From positions 33,525 through 97,524 of the forward strand of contig PCDI01000006.1 in assembly GCA_002778195.1 (NCBI GenBank): 64,000 bases of DNA, in the 5' to 3' direction. This document shows positions 10,512 to 21,843 of this stretch, piece after piece. The translations under genes and the position numbers were made by a program. Source of the stretch: Raffaelea ambrosiae. Taxonomy: Eukaryota > Ascomycota > Sordariomycetes > Ophiostomatales > Ophiostomataceae. A model generated the notes under the pieces. It was not told where the DNA came from. It searched no databases and saw only the letters and a program-made list of their open reading frames with translations. Within the stretch, counting starts at the first letter, position 1. Every line of letters starts with the position of its first letter.

Positions 10512-13065
10512 CGACCAATTTTGAAGATCTTGATAGACACGCGAAAATACATATCAGGAAAATGATTCTTAACGTGTGATAGTACTTTTGTCAAAAAGTA
10601 GCCGAATGCTTTTTCCGCCATTGACTGGACTGTCTTTTGTTGTGATTTTCATTTCGGCACCAAGGAAAGGAGATCATTACAGTGACCGTTTCTATTCCTT
10701 GTTGGATCCCGTCTTTGGCCTCGCGCTATGTGGCTGAACACTGCTCCTGGCAAAAATTGCGGCAACATCATTGACATCAAAAGCAGAAAGTCTTCTTCAT
10801 TCCTCACTCTGTATCCACATTAATGAGCATGTATAACGTGCATAAAACTGATGTTAAATTAAAGGACATCTAAGTTATGAAATATAAAACTATGAAGAGG
10901 CCACTCGCATGTAGAAGTTGAACATACGAAAAGACAATGTCTAAATGGCTACGTATTTCGGTGACAGAGAATCAGAGAATCAGTGCTCAAATTGTAGCTG
11001 TACGATCGGAAGATCCATATGACACCACTGCAGTTCCTGCAACCAGACACTGCAAATTGGCACTGGGTGTAGGACAGTCATTGTCATGGCCGGTGCAGGG
11101 GAGTCTGACGACGGCCCAATAAATTTTGGAGTTGTGTGTACACAATGTTTCCATATTTTGTTGCGAGCGTCTGGTTTCAAGTAGATGGAGTTAATAATGG
11201 TGACCGTAGACACAATTCCGTCGCTTCTGGCTGTGGAAGTCCGGGTTGTAGAAAATGAAGTTTCTACTGTGGTTGCAGTTGTTTCGGTAATAGTTCCTGT
11301 TGTATTGACGACGTAAGTGGAGGGAGGCGGTTGCTGTGGCGCGTGCTTTAGATGGAAGAATTGCTGCAGACGATATTTGCGTAGTAGATGGTGGAGATAT
11401 AGTTAGGCTCGTAGAGCTGCCCATCGTACTGTTAGTAATAATATTGCATTGCCGCCATGTCCAGTGCATCCGGCATCTCGCCCATTCCATTGTCAGCAAC
11501 TCCACCAAATATGGCATATCCACTATTGGCATCCCGCTGTGCACGGAACACGGAAGTTGAGGTTAAACCTTCCAACAGGTTTGGTTTGGCTTGAGCAGCT
11601 AGACCACGATCCTTCATTTGCAAAATCCAGGCGGATACTAAGCGTACTAGTTTCGCCATTTCGGCCCCTGTTAACAAGTGATACATTTTTTGTCGAAGCC
11701 TATTTGGTTGATTCTTGCCGCTACAGTATCCAACGGATGGTTGTAACGTGGAATCTTGCAAATGATTCTTGGCCTGTCCAAAACACGATGGCATCCGCAG
11801 TCAATGAACTACCTCTGCTTAATGGGGCAAATCCACACATAGATATATCCTGCAAGGCAAGCTGTCAGTCAGGTGATGCATTCGGTAGCTCGAAAAAGAC
11901 TTCGCAATTCTCCGTTCGTATACCAATAGCTGTATTCTGATCCACTTTCGGATCAAAGCTGTACAGTTACACTGCCCAGTCCGTTCAGTTTTCTGTTCCC
12001 CATGACGCATTTGCTGTGTCCTGTGAGCAACCACTCCCACCAAAGGAGACCTCGCCAGCCAGTGGTAAGGCGGCGGCTGTAGGGAGGTGCCGTTCAAAGC
12101 GGCCGCTCACGTACAAATTAAACAGTTTACTGCAAGTTCCAAACTAACCCAGTGCCATTTCATCATCTTTGATAAGACAGTCGTATTTCAGTGTTTTGCT
12201 GGAAGACCGCTTTAGCCAATGGGACTCATATCGGCTCCTGGAGGCTCATCGGCTTCAAGGGGTGGGCCGGCTCTCTCTGTTGTATGTTCTTTGTTGACTG
12301 TCTCGTAGTTTCTCGTGGATGGCCGTTATTGCCCGAATCACAACCACCCCTTGCCTTATTTAGAATAGCACATATTATTTCGCAGAATCAAAAACGATTG
12401 TCTTTTAAGTAGAATTGCGTCAATATAAGGCATTTCAGAGTTTGCATCTTCCATTATTGTCAGGTAAGTATAATCCCAGGCCTGAACATTGAAGAAATCT
12501 AGGCCTGATAGGTATTATTCCGTTCCCACCTTTTCCGGCCTACGCAACTTTAAAAGCGTTTCCCTCAAAAAGAACGGAGCTTGCAAATTCCACAGGACCA
12601 CCTATATCATCCGCCATTATCTGCTATTCGGGTACTTAGTACCTACCATCTTTTCTTTTTTCTTTTTTTTTTTTTTTGACAACAACTTTTGCAGTTGTGA
12701 TAGGAAATAAGCTGCAACCCGGATGACGCGTTATGCTTTTCCATTATGAGCAGAACTAGGTCAGCATCAGCCACAATGAAGCAGCTTCGAAGTCCAAGAT
12801 ACCACCTGCACCGGCACTTCTGTCCACTCCTTTTGTATATCCATAATTTTCGCAAGTATGCATTTCGCGGACGGAATTAAACCTAGTAACAATTTAGGCA
12901 CCCTGATATTACAGGCAGGCTCCTAATAATATTGGTGGTCAAATACAGACCGTACAAAGGTCACGTGAAGATTAATCAGCGTCAATGGCCATTTCCGACG
13001 AGGGAAAAAAAAATAGCCACTGGAGACAAAAACAGAATTATTCAACCCCAAATCAACTTCACATC
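10512..13065. other. intergenic with possible decayed locus
   Basis: 2.5 kb without an intact gene. It includes the candidate minus-strand remnant at 10980-11794. From 11800 to 13065 I see only short open frames and a T-rich run near 12650-12677. Confidence 0.5.
10980..11794 (-). pseudogene. possible decayed Ser/Thr-rich surface protein gene
   Basis: Three successive minus-strand reading frames carry protein-like text with no single continuous frame. 11432-11794 ends in a segment rich in G, A and M. 11191-11544 contains a Ser/Thr/Pro-rich stretch (STSLTISPPSTTQISSAA). A third frame open from about 11395 to 10980 contains TGTITETTATTVETSFSTT followed by TSTARSDGIVSTVTIIN. Such Ser/Thr repeats are typical of GPI or cell-wall proteins. 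Either frameshifts broke a gene here, or an unrecognised intron pattern joins the parts. I could not find a splice path that connects all three. Confidence 0.3.
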
Positions 13066-14033
13066 ATGCCGCGAACAACACTGTTAGGGGCGGCGACAGG
13101 CTGCAATTTCTTAGCAAGGAAGTTTGTGTCCACTACCCGGGCAGTGTTGGCCCCTTTGACAACGTTGCGCATAGCTGCGATACAGAGCCAAGCTAGAAAT
13201 TCCAGCATTCTTTCAAACCTGCGGGATAACCCTGGCGCACACCAGAAGCGCATACGAGTGGGAAGGGGTCCATCCTCAGGGAAAGGAAAGACCTCTGGAC
13301 GTGGCCATAAGGGCCAGAACCAACATGGAAAGGTGAAACCCTGGTTCCAAGGCGGCCAGACGCCATTGGTTCGCACCTGGGGCACGAAAGGCTTTGTCAA
13401 TCAGTATGTATGGCTATGTCGCGCTGCAGACTATCAGTGAACTAACCTAATAGTCGTGCAGATGTTATGTCGGAAGTAAATCTTGACCGTCTCCAAGCCT
13501 TTATCGACTCTGGAAGGATCGACCCAACAAAACCGATTACGCCCAAGGAGCTCATCAACTCGGGTCTTGTCAGCCGGGTTCGTGATGGAATCAAGATCTT
13601 AGCACGGGGCAAGAATGACCTTCGTACCCCAGTCGACTTATTGGTGTCTCGAGCATCCGGAAGTGCCATAGATGCCATCGAAGCGGCGGGTGGCAAGATC
13701 GTGACTCGGTACTTTACGAAGCAATCTATGCAGTGGCTTGTGGAAGGAAAGAGCGTTGCATCCAATACCCCTCTGCCTACTGGCCCGGAACAAGTCGAAA
13801 CGGAGCTGGCTAAGATGCGCGAGGCACCACACCTTCGTCGCCTACCAGATCCGACCGGTCGTTGGGATATTGAGTACTACCGCGATCCTGCACATCGTGG
13901 CTACCTGAGCCACATGCTACAGCCTGGCGAGTCGCCAAGTTTGTATTTTAAGGTTCCTGGCGAGAAACGTATTGCCCGTACTGGGAGAGGAAAGGCCCAG
14001 AAGAAGAAGGCGGACGACCAATTTTTATTTTAG
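13066..14033 (+). CDS. MRPL10: mitochondrial ribosomal protein uL15m
   Basis: Large-subunit protein of the mitochondrial ribosome, L15 family. Exons 13066-13403 and 13454-14033 with a 50-nt intron (GTATGT..TAATAG, branch CTAAC eight bases before the acceptor) give 305 aa. Evidence: N-terminal basic, Ser/Thr-rich mitochondrial presequence; then the L15 signature RVGRGPSSGKGKTSGRGHKG and GGQTPLVR (about 80-105); after the junction, NLDRLQAFIDSGRIDP and the PITPKELINSGLV segment of mitochondrial L15. A longer ORF starts at 12985, but the start at 13066 gives the presequence directly. The stop at 14033 leaves a C-terminus rich in K (KAQKKKADDQ). Confidence 0.92.
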
Positions 14034-14392
14034 TGCGCGGTGGCTTCTCCCACATATGTTCATATCTCCAGCATCTTTTTTAAGTGTACAATTAGTGTAA
14101 TGCTATTTTTGCGCCTTGATACACACAAATTTGAGGCCATAGACGGTGGAGCATTCGATGATTCCGCAACCATTCAGGGACATTTGATTAGATAAGCCAG
14201 CACGATTTCCTCGGAGCTGTTGTTGGCTGTCTTACCTCCTTACCATTATTTCCTGTGTCTCCATCTCTCTTAGTGTCAAGCGAGCTCTCCTCTTCTCCTC
14301 AGCCCATCTAATGGTATCGTCTCTACTGTATAGCAACAGCTCCGAAAAGTCCGCACCGCAAGACGTTTCTTGCCCTTCTCTCCGTTTCAACC
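14034..14392. other. intergenic
   Basis: 359 bases: 3' end of uL15m and leader of MVP1. No gene seen. Confidence 0.6.
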
Positions 14393-16994
14393 ATGTCGCT
14401 CTTCGGTACCACTCCACCCGAAGAATCGGAGTCGATGAATTCATCCTTTGCTCGATCTCGACAGGGCCTGTTCGAGGATGAGTCTAACCGGGCCCATTCT
14501 GACAGCTTGTTCAACGATGACGACGATCTAGGCAGTGGTTCGGCGTCTCCTTGGGACATGCCCACACCTCGAAAGCAGCAAAACAAGGCACAGCTTCTTC
14601 ACGGCTTACTCTCAAGCGCAGAAATTCCCGAGCTATATAAAAATGTGTTTGAATCAGCCCTTCGCGATGAAAGCAGCGGAGCGGACCAGGTATCAGGCAG
14701 CGTTGTCGCTAGAATTTTTGCAGCAGCGAAACTCGATTCCAGCCAGCAAGCCCGGATTAGGGCAATCATTGCCCCTGGCGGACGAGAGGAGATCGCCCTG
14801 AGCCAGAAAGAATTCAACGTCTTTCTTGCGCTTGTCGGATTGGCTCAAGAGGGTGATAGCTTAAGTCTAGATGCTGTGGACGAACGACGAAGAAGCAAGT
14901 ACTTCCCAATTTCAAATCCGCCACGGATCCCATAGGCAGCGTGGTTTTGTTGTCTTGTGCTATAAGCAATACAGCGTCTTATCTTATCAGTCTCATTTCC
15001 TGCAGGGACCCGCACTGAGCTTCATTCTAACCAAAACCAACCCATGAGACAATAGATCTTCCCTGCCCAACGCTCTCTGACTTCATCACGAGCACATCCA
15101 TCCAAACGATATCCCGTCCCATATCAGCGTCTGAGCCGAACGAAACCGTGCCTGTCACTTCTTCTACAAACTCAGGGTCTAGTCGGGGGCTGAACTCGGC
15201 TAAGCTGTCTATGGATTTCACCTCTGATGACCCTTGGAATACCCCTGACGTGCATAGGAACCACCACCACAAGGATTCAATAAAGAAGAATTTTGATTCT
15301 GCCGACAACAGAACCTCGACTGTCAATACAAGCCAAAATTTTGTTTCGAGCCCAGTGGAAACTCCCGCGATCAGAACAACTTCGGCATTCACAACCACAC
15401 CCGCTACTACTACCACCGGCACCCACGAAGGCGATTCGGAAGAACATATAGCTTCAGATATGGGCGAACAACTCGGTGCATCATCTTGGGACATTTATGG
15501 CCCAGGGAGGAATATCCCCCCTGAGAGCACGAGTTTCGGCGAACAATCTACTAGGGGCCATGGCCTAGACGGAAACAATGATGTGGGCTCGAGCAGCATT
15601 CCTCACCAAAGCTCTCGGGCCATTGGCAGCGGACGTACTGGCAACGCTATTGAGGAAAATGTTGCTGTGACTCTGATGCCAGAAAAGGAAGGGGTTTTTT
15701 TATTTCAACATCACAACTACGAGGTTGCCAGTTCACGCCGGGGAAGCAAGGTCATTCGACGATATAGCGACTTTGTTTGGCTTTTGGAATGCCTGCACAA
15801 ACGATACCCTTTCCGAGTACTTCCTTTACTCCCACCTAAACGAGTAGCTGGTACGTTTCCCTTCCGGGCTGAGGGTGGCTTGGGTACAGTACTGATGCCT
15901 GAATGCAATTCCAGTCAATGGAAACCATCTTTCGAATGATGGGGCTTTTATTGAAAAACGTCGGCGAGGCCTTGCACGATTTTTGAACGCTTTGGTTCGC
16001 CACCCTGTTCTCAGTTCTGAGCAGCTTGTGGTTATGTTCCTGACGGTACCAACGGTAGGTAGACATATCTCTGCATACACTGCTGCACTAATGTTTCAAA
16101 CTAATGCCACCCCGTCTCAACAGGAGCTTTCCGTGTGGCGCAAACAAGCTACAATTTCGGTGCAAGATGAATTCATGGGCCGCCCTCTCCCCCCAGGATT
16201 GGAGGAGTCTCTCCCACCGCATCTTCAGGACCTCTTTGATAGAACGCGTTCCGGCGTAAGAAGATCGGCAGATCTTTACATTACCACCTGCAACATCATG
16301 GATCGCCTAGTGAAACGCAGCGAGGGCATTGCCAATGACCACGCACGCATGGCGATTTCCCTCCAGTCTCTTACAGAAGCAAGCTCTGACGCGTACGCCA
16401 CCGACACGAATGATGTCCCTCTTCTCAACGATGGACTAATAGCGATGAGCAAGCATTTGCGGACAAGTCAAACTCTAATGGAGGATGAGGCACGAGCATG
16501 GGATGCTGGCGTGCTAGAGGATTTGAAAAGGCAGCGAGATGCTCTCGTGAGTCTGCGTGAACTCTTTGATCGGCGAGAACGTTTGGACCGAGACAACATT
16601 CCATCTCTAGAACGAAGAATCCAGAACAACGAAGCCAAGCTGGCCACACTACGGGCAAAACCCGATGGCATGGTCAAACCTGGAGAAATCGAGAAAGTGG
16701 TTGCTGCTATCATTAAAGTTAGTTTCTTCGATCTGCGGGACATCAAATAGGCCGGTTCTTCTTCATTTCTAACATATCAAACAGGACAAGGAGTCAATTG
16801 TCAGCCAACACGACCGGTCTGTGTTTGTCAAAGAATGTGTCCGTGATGAGTTAGTGTATTTCCAGAGCACCCAATATCACGTCTCGCGGTGGAATCAGGA
16901 CTGGGCCCAGGAGAGAGTCAAATATTCCGAAATGCTCGCAGACAACTGGAGACGCCTACTGGACGAACTGGATGGTATGCCCTTGGGCGAATAG
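14393..16994 (+). CDS. MVP1: sorting nexin Mvp1 (PX-BAR)
   Basis: Endosomal sorting nexin that binds phosphatidylinositol-3-phosphate and helps retrieve membrane proteins to the Golgi. Clear exons: 14393-14898 (EH-like N-terminal region, MSLFGTTPPEE through VDERRR), an exon ending at 15850, 15915-16054, 16124-16717 and 16785-16994. Introns of 64, 69 and 67 nt are well defined. The first intron starts at 14899 (GTACTT). Its acceptor is uncertain: 15092 (CGAG, good CTGAC branch) or 15182 (CTAG), both in frame, giving 735 or 705 aa. PX domain: HHNYEVASSRRGSKVIRRYS with YSDF and the RVLPLLPPKR motif. The BAR region begins ELSVWRKQATISVQ and ends after the exon-5 helix. Residues between the N-terminal domain and PX are S/T/N-rich and probably disordered. 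Confidence 0.9.
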
Positions 16995-18049
16995 CCGCCG
17001 ATTTGGCGGGACAGTGGTAGATTTGTGTGTTTGTGTTTGCTTGTTTGCTTCATTTTCTAACCAGTTTTGTATTCTCTTGTTAAGCCATGTCACGCATTTT
17101 CATATCCTACTCGAGTGGACGTCACAGTGCGTGTCGAATTTTTTGTTTCCGTTAATGTATCTGCCATTCCATCATCTTTATAGATAAAACCTTCAAAACT
17201 GCACTCGCATCCTTTTTCGGCCACGGCGGTAACTGCGTCTCTTCTCCAACCAGAGGTTGTAGATTATATTATATTGGCTCATTCTTAATGTTTGATTTAC
17301 GGGTTGAGAATCACGTGAGTAGACAGACCCCGCCAATGGAACAGGCAGAAACCAGGGCCCCGCAGTGGCATTGGGAAGAGCTTGATCTCAAGCTCGTGGT
17401 CGGCAAATAAGCGGCCATCGTCATAGACAACATTCAAGTTTGGAAAACTGTTGGAGACGGAAAGCACAACAAACTTCGCCTGTCTCTGGGAAATGCGACA
17501 TATGCGACTACCAAATCAAGAGGGAGACAGTACGCCGTGTGGTACACAACGTTTGTAACGAACAAGCCCGTCTTTGCTCGCCGTATTACCATCCTGGCTT
17601 CGATATCCTCTGAGACTGCATTGCTTTCGTGGCCTCTGCTGAACCTGCCATCACCTGCCTGTCACCACCAGAAGCCACTGGTGCCAAATCACGAAATATA
17701 CCCAGGCAGGGGTGGGGCTTTTGCGGGCGACCTTTTTCAACCCGACCCAAAGCTTGACCAAGCTTCGCTGTTACTGAAGTTTGCAGTTAATTAAGACTGC
17801 AACTGCATCCGACGATAGACCAATTTGAGGAACAGAACAGAGACGAGAGAGGAACATCTAGGACGATAGTTCAGCGCCACAGCCAGGCCCTAGCTGCTTA
17901 TCTCGCCCACCAAGCCAAATTTCCGCAACACAGCCCCAGCAAGACTCTGTCGACATCGGGCTTTCAACGAGCTGGACATTGCTCGGCTCTATATTACGCC
18001 GTTTTTGTTCTTTTTCTCTACGTTTTCGACCGGAAGAACGCCAGAGGAC
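16995..18049. other. intergenic
   Basis: No gene recognised; short open frames only (for example 17537-17794). Contains the DCN1 promoter and leader. Confidence 0.55.
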
Positions 18050-20632
18050 ATGGCTCCTTTGAGTAACCAGCAGCGGATGACGCTGCTGCAGTTCATGCAG
18101 GCAACCGGCGCCACTGAGAAGACCGCTTTGAAGGTGAGTTGAGAGAGGAAGGTGAAAGGCAGCTGTGGTGCCGACGACGCAGGTGTTGTGGCTGTCTAGC
18201 CCCCCCCCCCTGGGGCAAAATCTGCGAAACAGGAGACATAGACATGACTGGATGCATAAACATATGCATTTTCGAGCCAAACAAAGCAAATTTGCTTCCC
18301 TCGCTAGTCGCCTGTTCTCGTGTACAGAAGAAGTGTTACGGCGTCGGCGGATGGCTTAGGTTGCATATTCCCTATTCGGCCCTATTCGGGCGGATCATCA
18401 TGGGCGTTTCGCTATTTCCATTTGTCCACAGCACGGATCCAGAGCACAGTTCAACAGCCCCATGCACGCCTTCTTTCTCTCTTATCCCTCCCCCCCTATC
18501 ATGCAGCCTTATCCCCTATATTTAACTGTTGGCTGAGTGGGGGGCGTTATTTCTTTTATTTCCCTTTTTTTCCTCTCCTGTTTGTCCTTTGGGGCTTTGC
18601 GCTGACGGGAATATCGGATAATTTCGATTGCAGGCTTTGAAAAGTGCCAACTTTAGACTGGAACTAGCTGCAGACTCGTAAGTGCTTTTTGTGTCTTTAC
18701 TCATACTTCTTTTGTTCTTCCTTTTTGTTCCCGTCTGCACCACCATCAAGCCCCCAATCTGCCTGTTCGTTTCGATCTCTCCAGCCGGGTACCCAAATCC
18801 AATACGCCTTGCCCTCTGCGGAAACTACCGAAGCCGCCCGCCCCGGTATACAGGCTCTGCAACAGCGCTTCTGGAATCATTCTAATATTTGCAACCTGGT
18901 TCTGTCGACGTTGATGCCGGACCCCAAGGCCCCCAAACCCCGAGACCTCAAAAGACATCTAAAGACGGAAAAGTTTCAGTACATGAAGTTAGAAGGCACA
19001 TGAGAAGCTTGCCTAGTGTCTCTACCTTCTTGTGCCTTAGGTCTGTCCCCATTGGCATTGAGGCAGCCGCTATGGAATGAAAGAAATAGTAGCAACGCAA
19101 TCAATTGGGACAGTCAGTGGAAGTCGGCGGAGTTAGACATCTTTCACTGTCGAGTCCTGAACTCTTGAGACGTCTGAAGTCACCAATTCCGTGTCGACAA
19201 ATACCCAGGTGCTGTTGAGCGGTGAAGCACAATAGAGAAGAAGACCATTAACCTCAATTCTCTTCACGAAGAGGATATGGGGTTTGATGTCAAACGAATT
19301 TTTCGGTTTTCATCCGATAAAAATGGAGGGAGAAGTCGAAACACGGACACCGACTCGCCCAGTGAGGATGATATCCCAGCCGAGGCACACAACCTGGTTT
19401 ACAGTCGCTACAACCCCGGCATCCCACCCAATGATACCGCTGGTCAACGGCAATCAGTGTCGACATGGCGCTCTAATACACATGAGCAAGGGCAGAAGTC
19501 ACGTCAGCCGGGAGTTTTAAACAGGGCAAAGGACATCCGAACAAAGGCGTCTCACATATCAGGAGGGTACGCAGTGCCAGGCACAGTTCAGTGCAGACAA
19601 ATAGATTCGCCTGGGATAGAGGGATCATCCATTCTAGCCGCCACGTTTCACATTCCAACGGCCAACAATTCCTTGACATTGCCTGCTTCTTTGATTTGAT
19701 ACGGCTCCCTTTGCGTTATTGCGTGGCCAGTTAGAAACGCAACACAGTTGCACTAACATGTCGCTTGGCAGATATTTCAATGGCCTCTCTTCAGGAGGGG
19801 CTGCTGCCGGCAGCTCGAATTCTGGTATCGAAACGAGGTTGGACAAATTATTTGACGAGCTGAGAAGTGTGTGCCCTTCGGTCTCTGGGCACTCTGTGCC
19901 CTGATTTTTCTGCAATATTGCGGTGGTGCTTACATACGTATCCCAGATGCGGCAGAAGACCCTAAGGATTCTATGGGTGTGGAATCGACAATGAACTACT
20001 TGACGTCACTCGGTCTGAATCCCGAGAGCGGGGAGATTTTTGTTGCCCTTGAACTTGTGCAGGCGCCAAACTTCGGAGAGATCACGCGAAAAGGGTTTGT
20101 TGACGGCTGGAAGGACACCGGGTAAGAGCGCTTGCTAGATTTTTCCGAAAAAAAACCTATTCTAGGATAACGGTGCTGACAGCGGTGGGATTCAAGCGCA
20201 AACCCGACGACGGCAGACCACGCCAAATACATAGCTAAATTGGTAATCCAGTTCTCATCTGACCCGGCATACTTCAAAAGAGTGTATCGCTATACATTTG
20301 TTGCTGGAAAGGAAGCCGACCAACGCTCGATGGGTCTCGACAATGCCATTGAATTTTGGCGTGTGCTGTTCACAAAGCCAGGCCGGCCTTGGACATCACC
20401 CCAACACAACTGGATCGAGTTATGGATATCCTTCCTTCGCGAGAAGTGGACGCGTTCTGTCAACCGGGATATGTGGAACCAGACATTAGAGTTTGCAACA
20501 AAGAGCATGGAAGACGATACGCTGGGCTTCTGGAGCGAAGACGGTGCTTGGCCCAGTGTCATTGACGATTTTGTTAGCTGGTGTCGAATTCGAGGAATCG
20601 GAGTCAAGGATGCAATGCAGACCGACTCCTGA
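18050..20632 (+). CDS. DCN1: defective-in-cullin-neddylation protein 1 (Nedd8 ligase)
   Basis: Scaffold-type E3 that promotes transfer of Nedd8/Rub1 from Ubc12 to cullins. Proposed exons 18050-18133, 18634-18677, 19772-19866, 19947-20121 and 20197-20632 give 277 aa. Residues 1-43 form the UBA-like domain (RMTLLQFMQATGATEKTALK, then the 14-residue exon ending LELAAD). A Gly/Ala/Ser linker is followed by the PONY/cullin-binding domain from LDKLFDELR, with VESTMNYLTSLGLNP, ELVQAPNFGEITRKGFVDGW, SSDPAYFKRVYRYTF and the near-terminal DGAWPSVIDDFVSW signature that contacts cullin. Introns 1 (500 nt) and 2 (1094 nt) are exceptional for this window. Intron 3 uses a GTGTGT donor. Intron 4 (GTAAGA..TTCAAG, 74 nt) was chosen because it alone keeps the frame into ADHAKYIAKLV. 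Confidence 0.9.
19277..19699 (+). CDS. possible nested ORF inside DCN1 intron 2
   Basis: A 140-residue ATG-to-stop frame on the same strand inside the 1094-nt intron 2 of DCN1. The product is hydrophilic (S, N, D, R rich), begins MGFDVKRIFRFSSDKNGG and has no domain I recognise. A second protein-like frame (18689-19003) lies earlier in the same intron. These may be chance open frames, an alternative DCN1 exon, or remnants of an insertion that enlarged the intron. Presented as a candidate only. Confidence 0.2.
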   Translation: MGFDVKRIFRFSSDKNGGRSRNTDTDSPSEDDIPAEAHNLVYSRYNPGIPPNDTAGQRQSVSTWRSNTHEQGQKSRQPGVLNRAKDIRTKASHISGGYAVPGTVQCRQIDSPGIEGSSILAATFHIPTANNSLTLPASLI

Positions 20633-20966
20633 GACTGCTCCATGTGGTTGCAATCGTAATTCACAACCAACGCTGTTTAACAGGCCAGGGGCATGAACGG
20701 GGCAAGACGGTTAAGGTGTGGAATTTTAGAATCGTTTATTGTACAGAATTGTGGTCTGTAACCAACACACCCTCTACGCCTCGCTAATTATACAAATTGC
20801 CCGCCGGAGTTTGCTTGGCGATACTCTCTTTCGCCTGCAAGCTGTGTCTCTGTGTGTGAACGTTTTCTTCGACCAAGAGCTTTGCAGTCGGCACGTAGTA
20901 CTTGGTATGCTCCACCGCTGATCGCAGACGTCTTTTGAAGTTGCACCATGACCGGCATGGACGGTC
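20633..20966. other. intergenic between convergent DCN1 and bS6m
   Basis: Shared 3' region of two convergent genes; nothing else seen. Confidence 0.6.
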
Positions 20967-21484
20967 TCATGCCCGGTCAAACGCTTGCGCCCAAAGCACT
21001 TCTCCAAACCGTGATGTATTCTCCAACTTGCCATCACCGAGACGGACACACGACGCCCTAATGACCCGCGGGTCCAAGGCTAGAGTGGACCGTATTTCTT
21101 GCTGGGTTCCAGTGCTGCCATCGAATCTCATCACAAAGTAGTGACCACGTGTGTGTCGAGCTTGGTGTTTAGCAATCGGCCGAGGGAGGGAAAACACGCC
21201 CCAGTTGGCGATCGATCGAACAACGCCGCCCCGGTGAAGCACGGCTTGGCCGGTTGTCGTGACAATTCTGGATCCAGATCATTGTTAGCAAGACAATACG
21301 CACGCGACAGAGCAGTGCTCACTGATGGGAGGGAGGTTAATATCACACACTCCTTGACTTCGGCCAAGTTGCCCGGTCGGACCTGGTAGCTTCGTTAGCT
21401 TCCTGCTCCAAATAGCCACGCATGACCCCTAGCAATCAGTAAATCAGTCAAACGGCATACAATTCCTATTAGCTCATACAACAT
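20967..21484 (-). CDS. MRP17: mitochondrial ribosomal protein bS6m
   Basis: Small-subunit protein of the mitochondrial ribosome, S6 family. Three exons on the minus strand: 21461-21484 (24 nt, MLYELIGI), 21351-21382 (32 nt, VRPGNLAEVKE) and 20967-21267. Introns of 78 and 83 nt have donors GTATGC and GTGTGT. Together they give 118 aa, normal for fungal bS6m. Diagnostic text: GGVVRSIANWGVFSLPRPIA, then ARHTRGHYFVMRFDGS, then LALDPRVIRASCVRLGDGKL ending in SRFG. The last exon alone looks like a 91-aa ORF, so the two tiny 5' exons are easy to miss. The exon 1/2 and 2/3 junctions restore the family N-terminus exactly in frame. Confidence 0.9.
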
Positions 21485-21843
21485 GGTTGGCCTCAAGTTG
21501 ATTTTAGGCACATCGAATCGTCAGAATCGAGTTTGCTGTTCCACTTGTTGCTTTTGCTGTCTGTGGACAACACCCTGTAGGCAAATTTGCGGAGTCGGAT
21601 CGGATATTAGATTGCCCGACACAAGACAGATCTATCTACTCGTAAAATAGCAGCAAAGATTCGCGCCAGTAAGTAGTAGCGACGACAGCGCATCTTAAAG
21701 CGAACACAGATAAATATCGAACCAGAAGCAATACGAAAACAATAGCCAGTCAGCATGAGGCTCCCACTCCAATAGTTCCACGCAGAAACGCTCGGGGCGC
21801 AACCCGCCAGCGAAAATTTCCGGATAACGCTGTGTTTGGAAAA
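21485..21843. other. intergenic
   Basis: 359 bases between the bS6m start and the 3' end of the next minus-strand gene; no gene seen. Confidence 0.6.
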
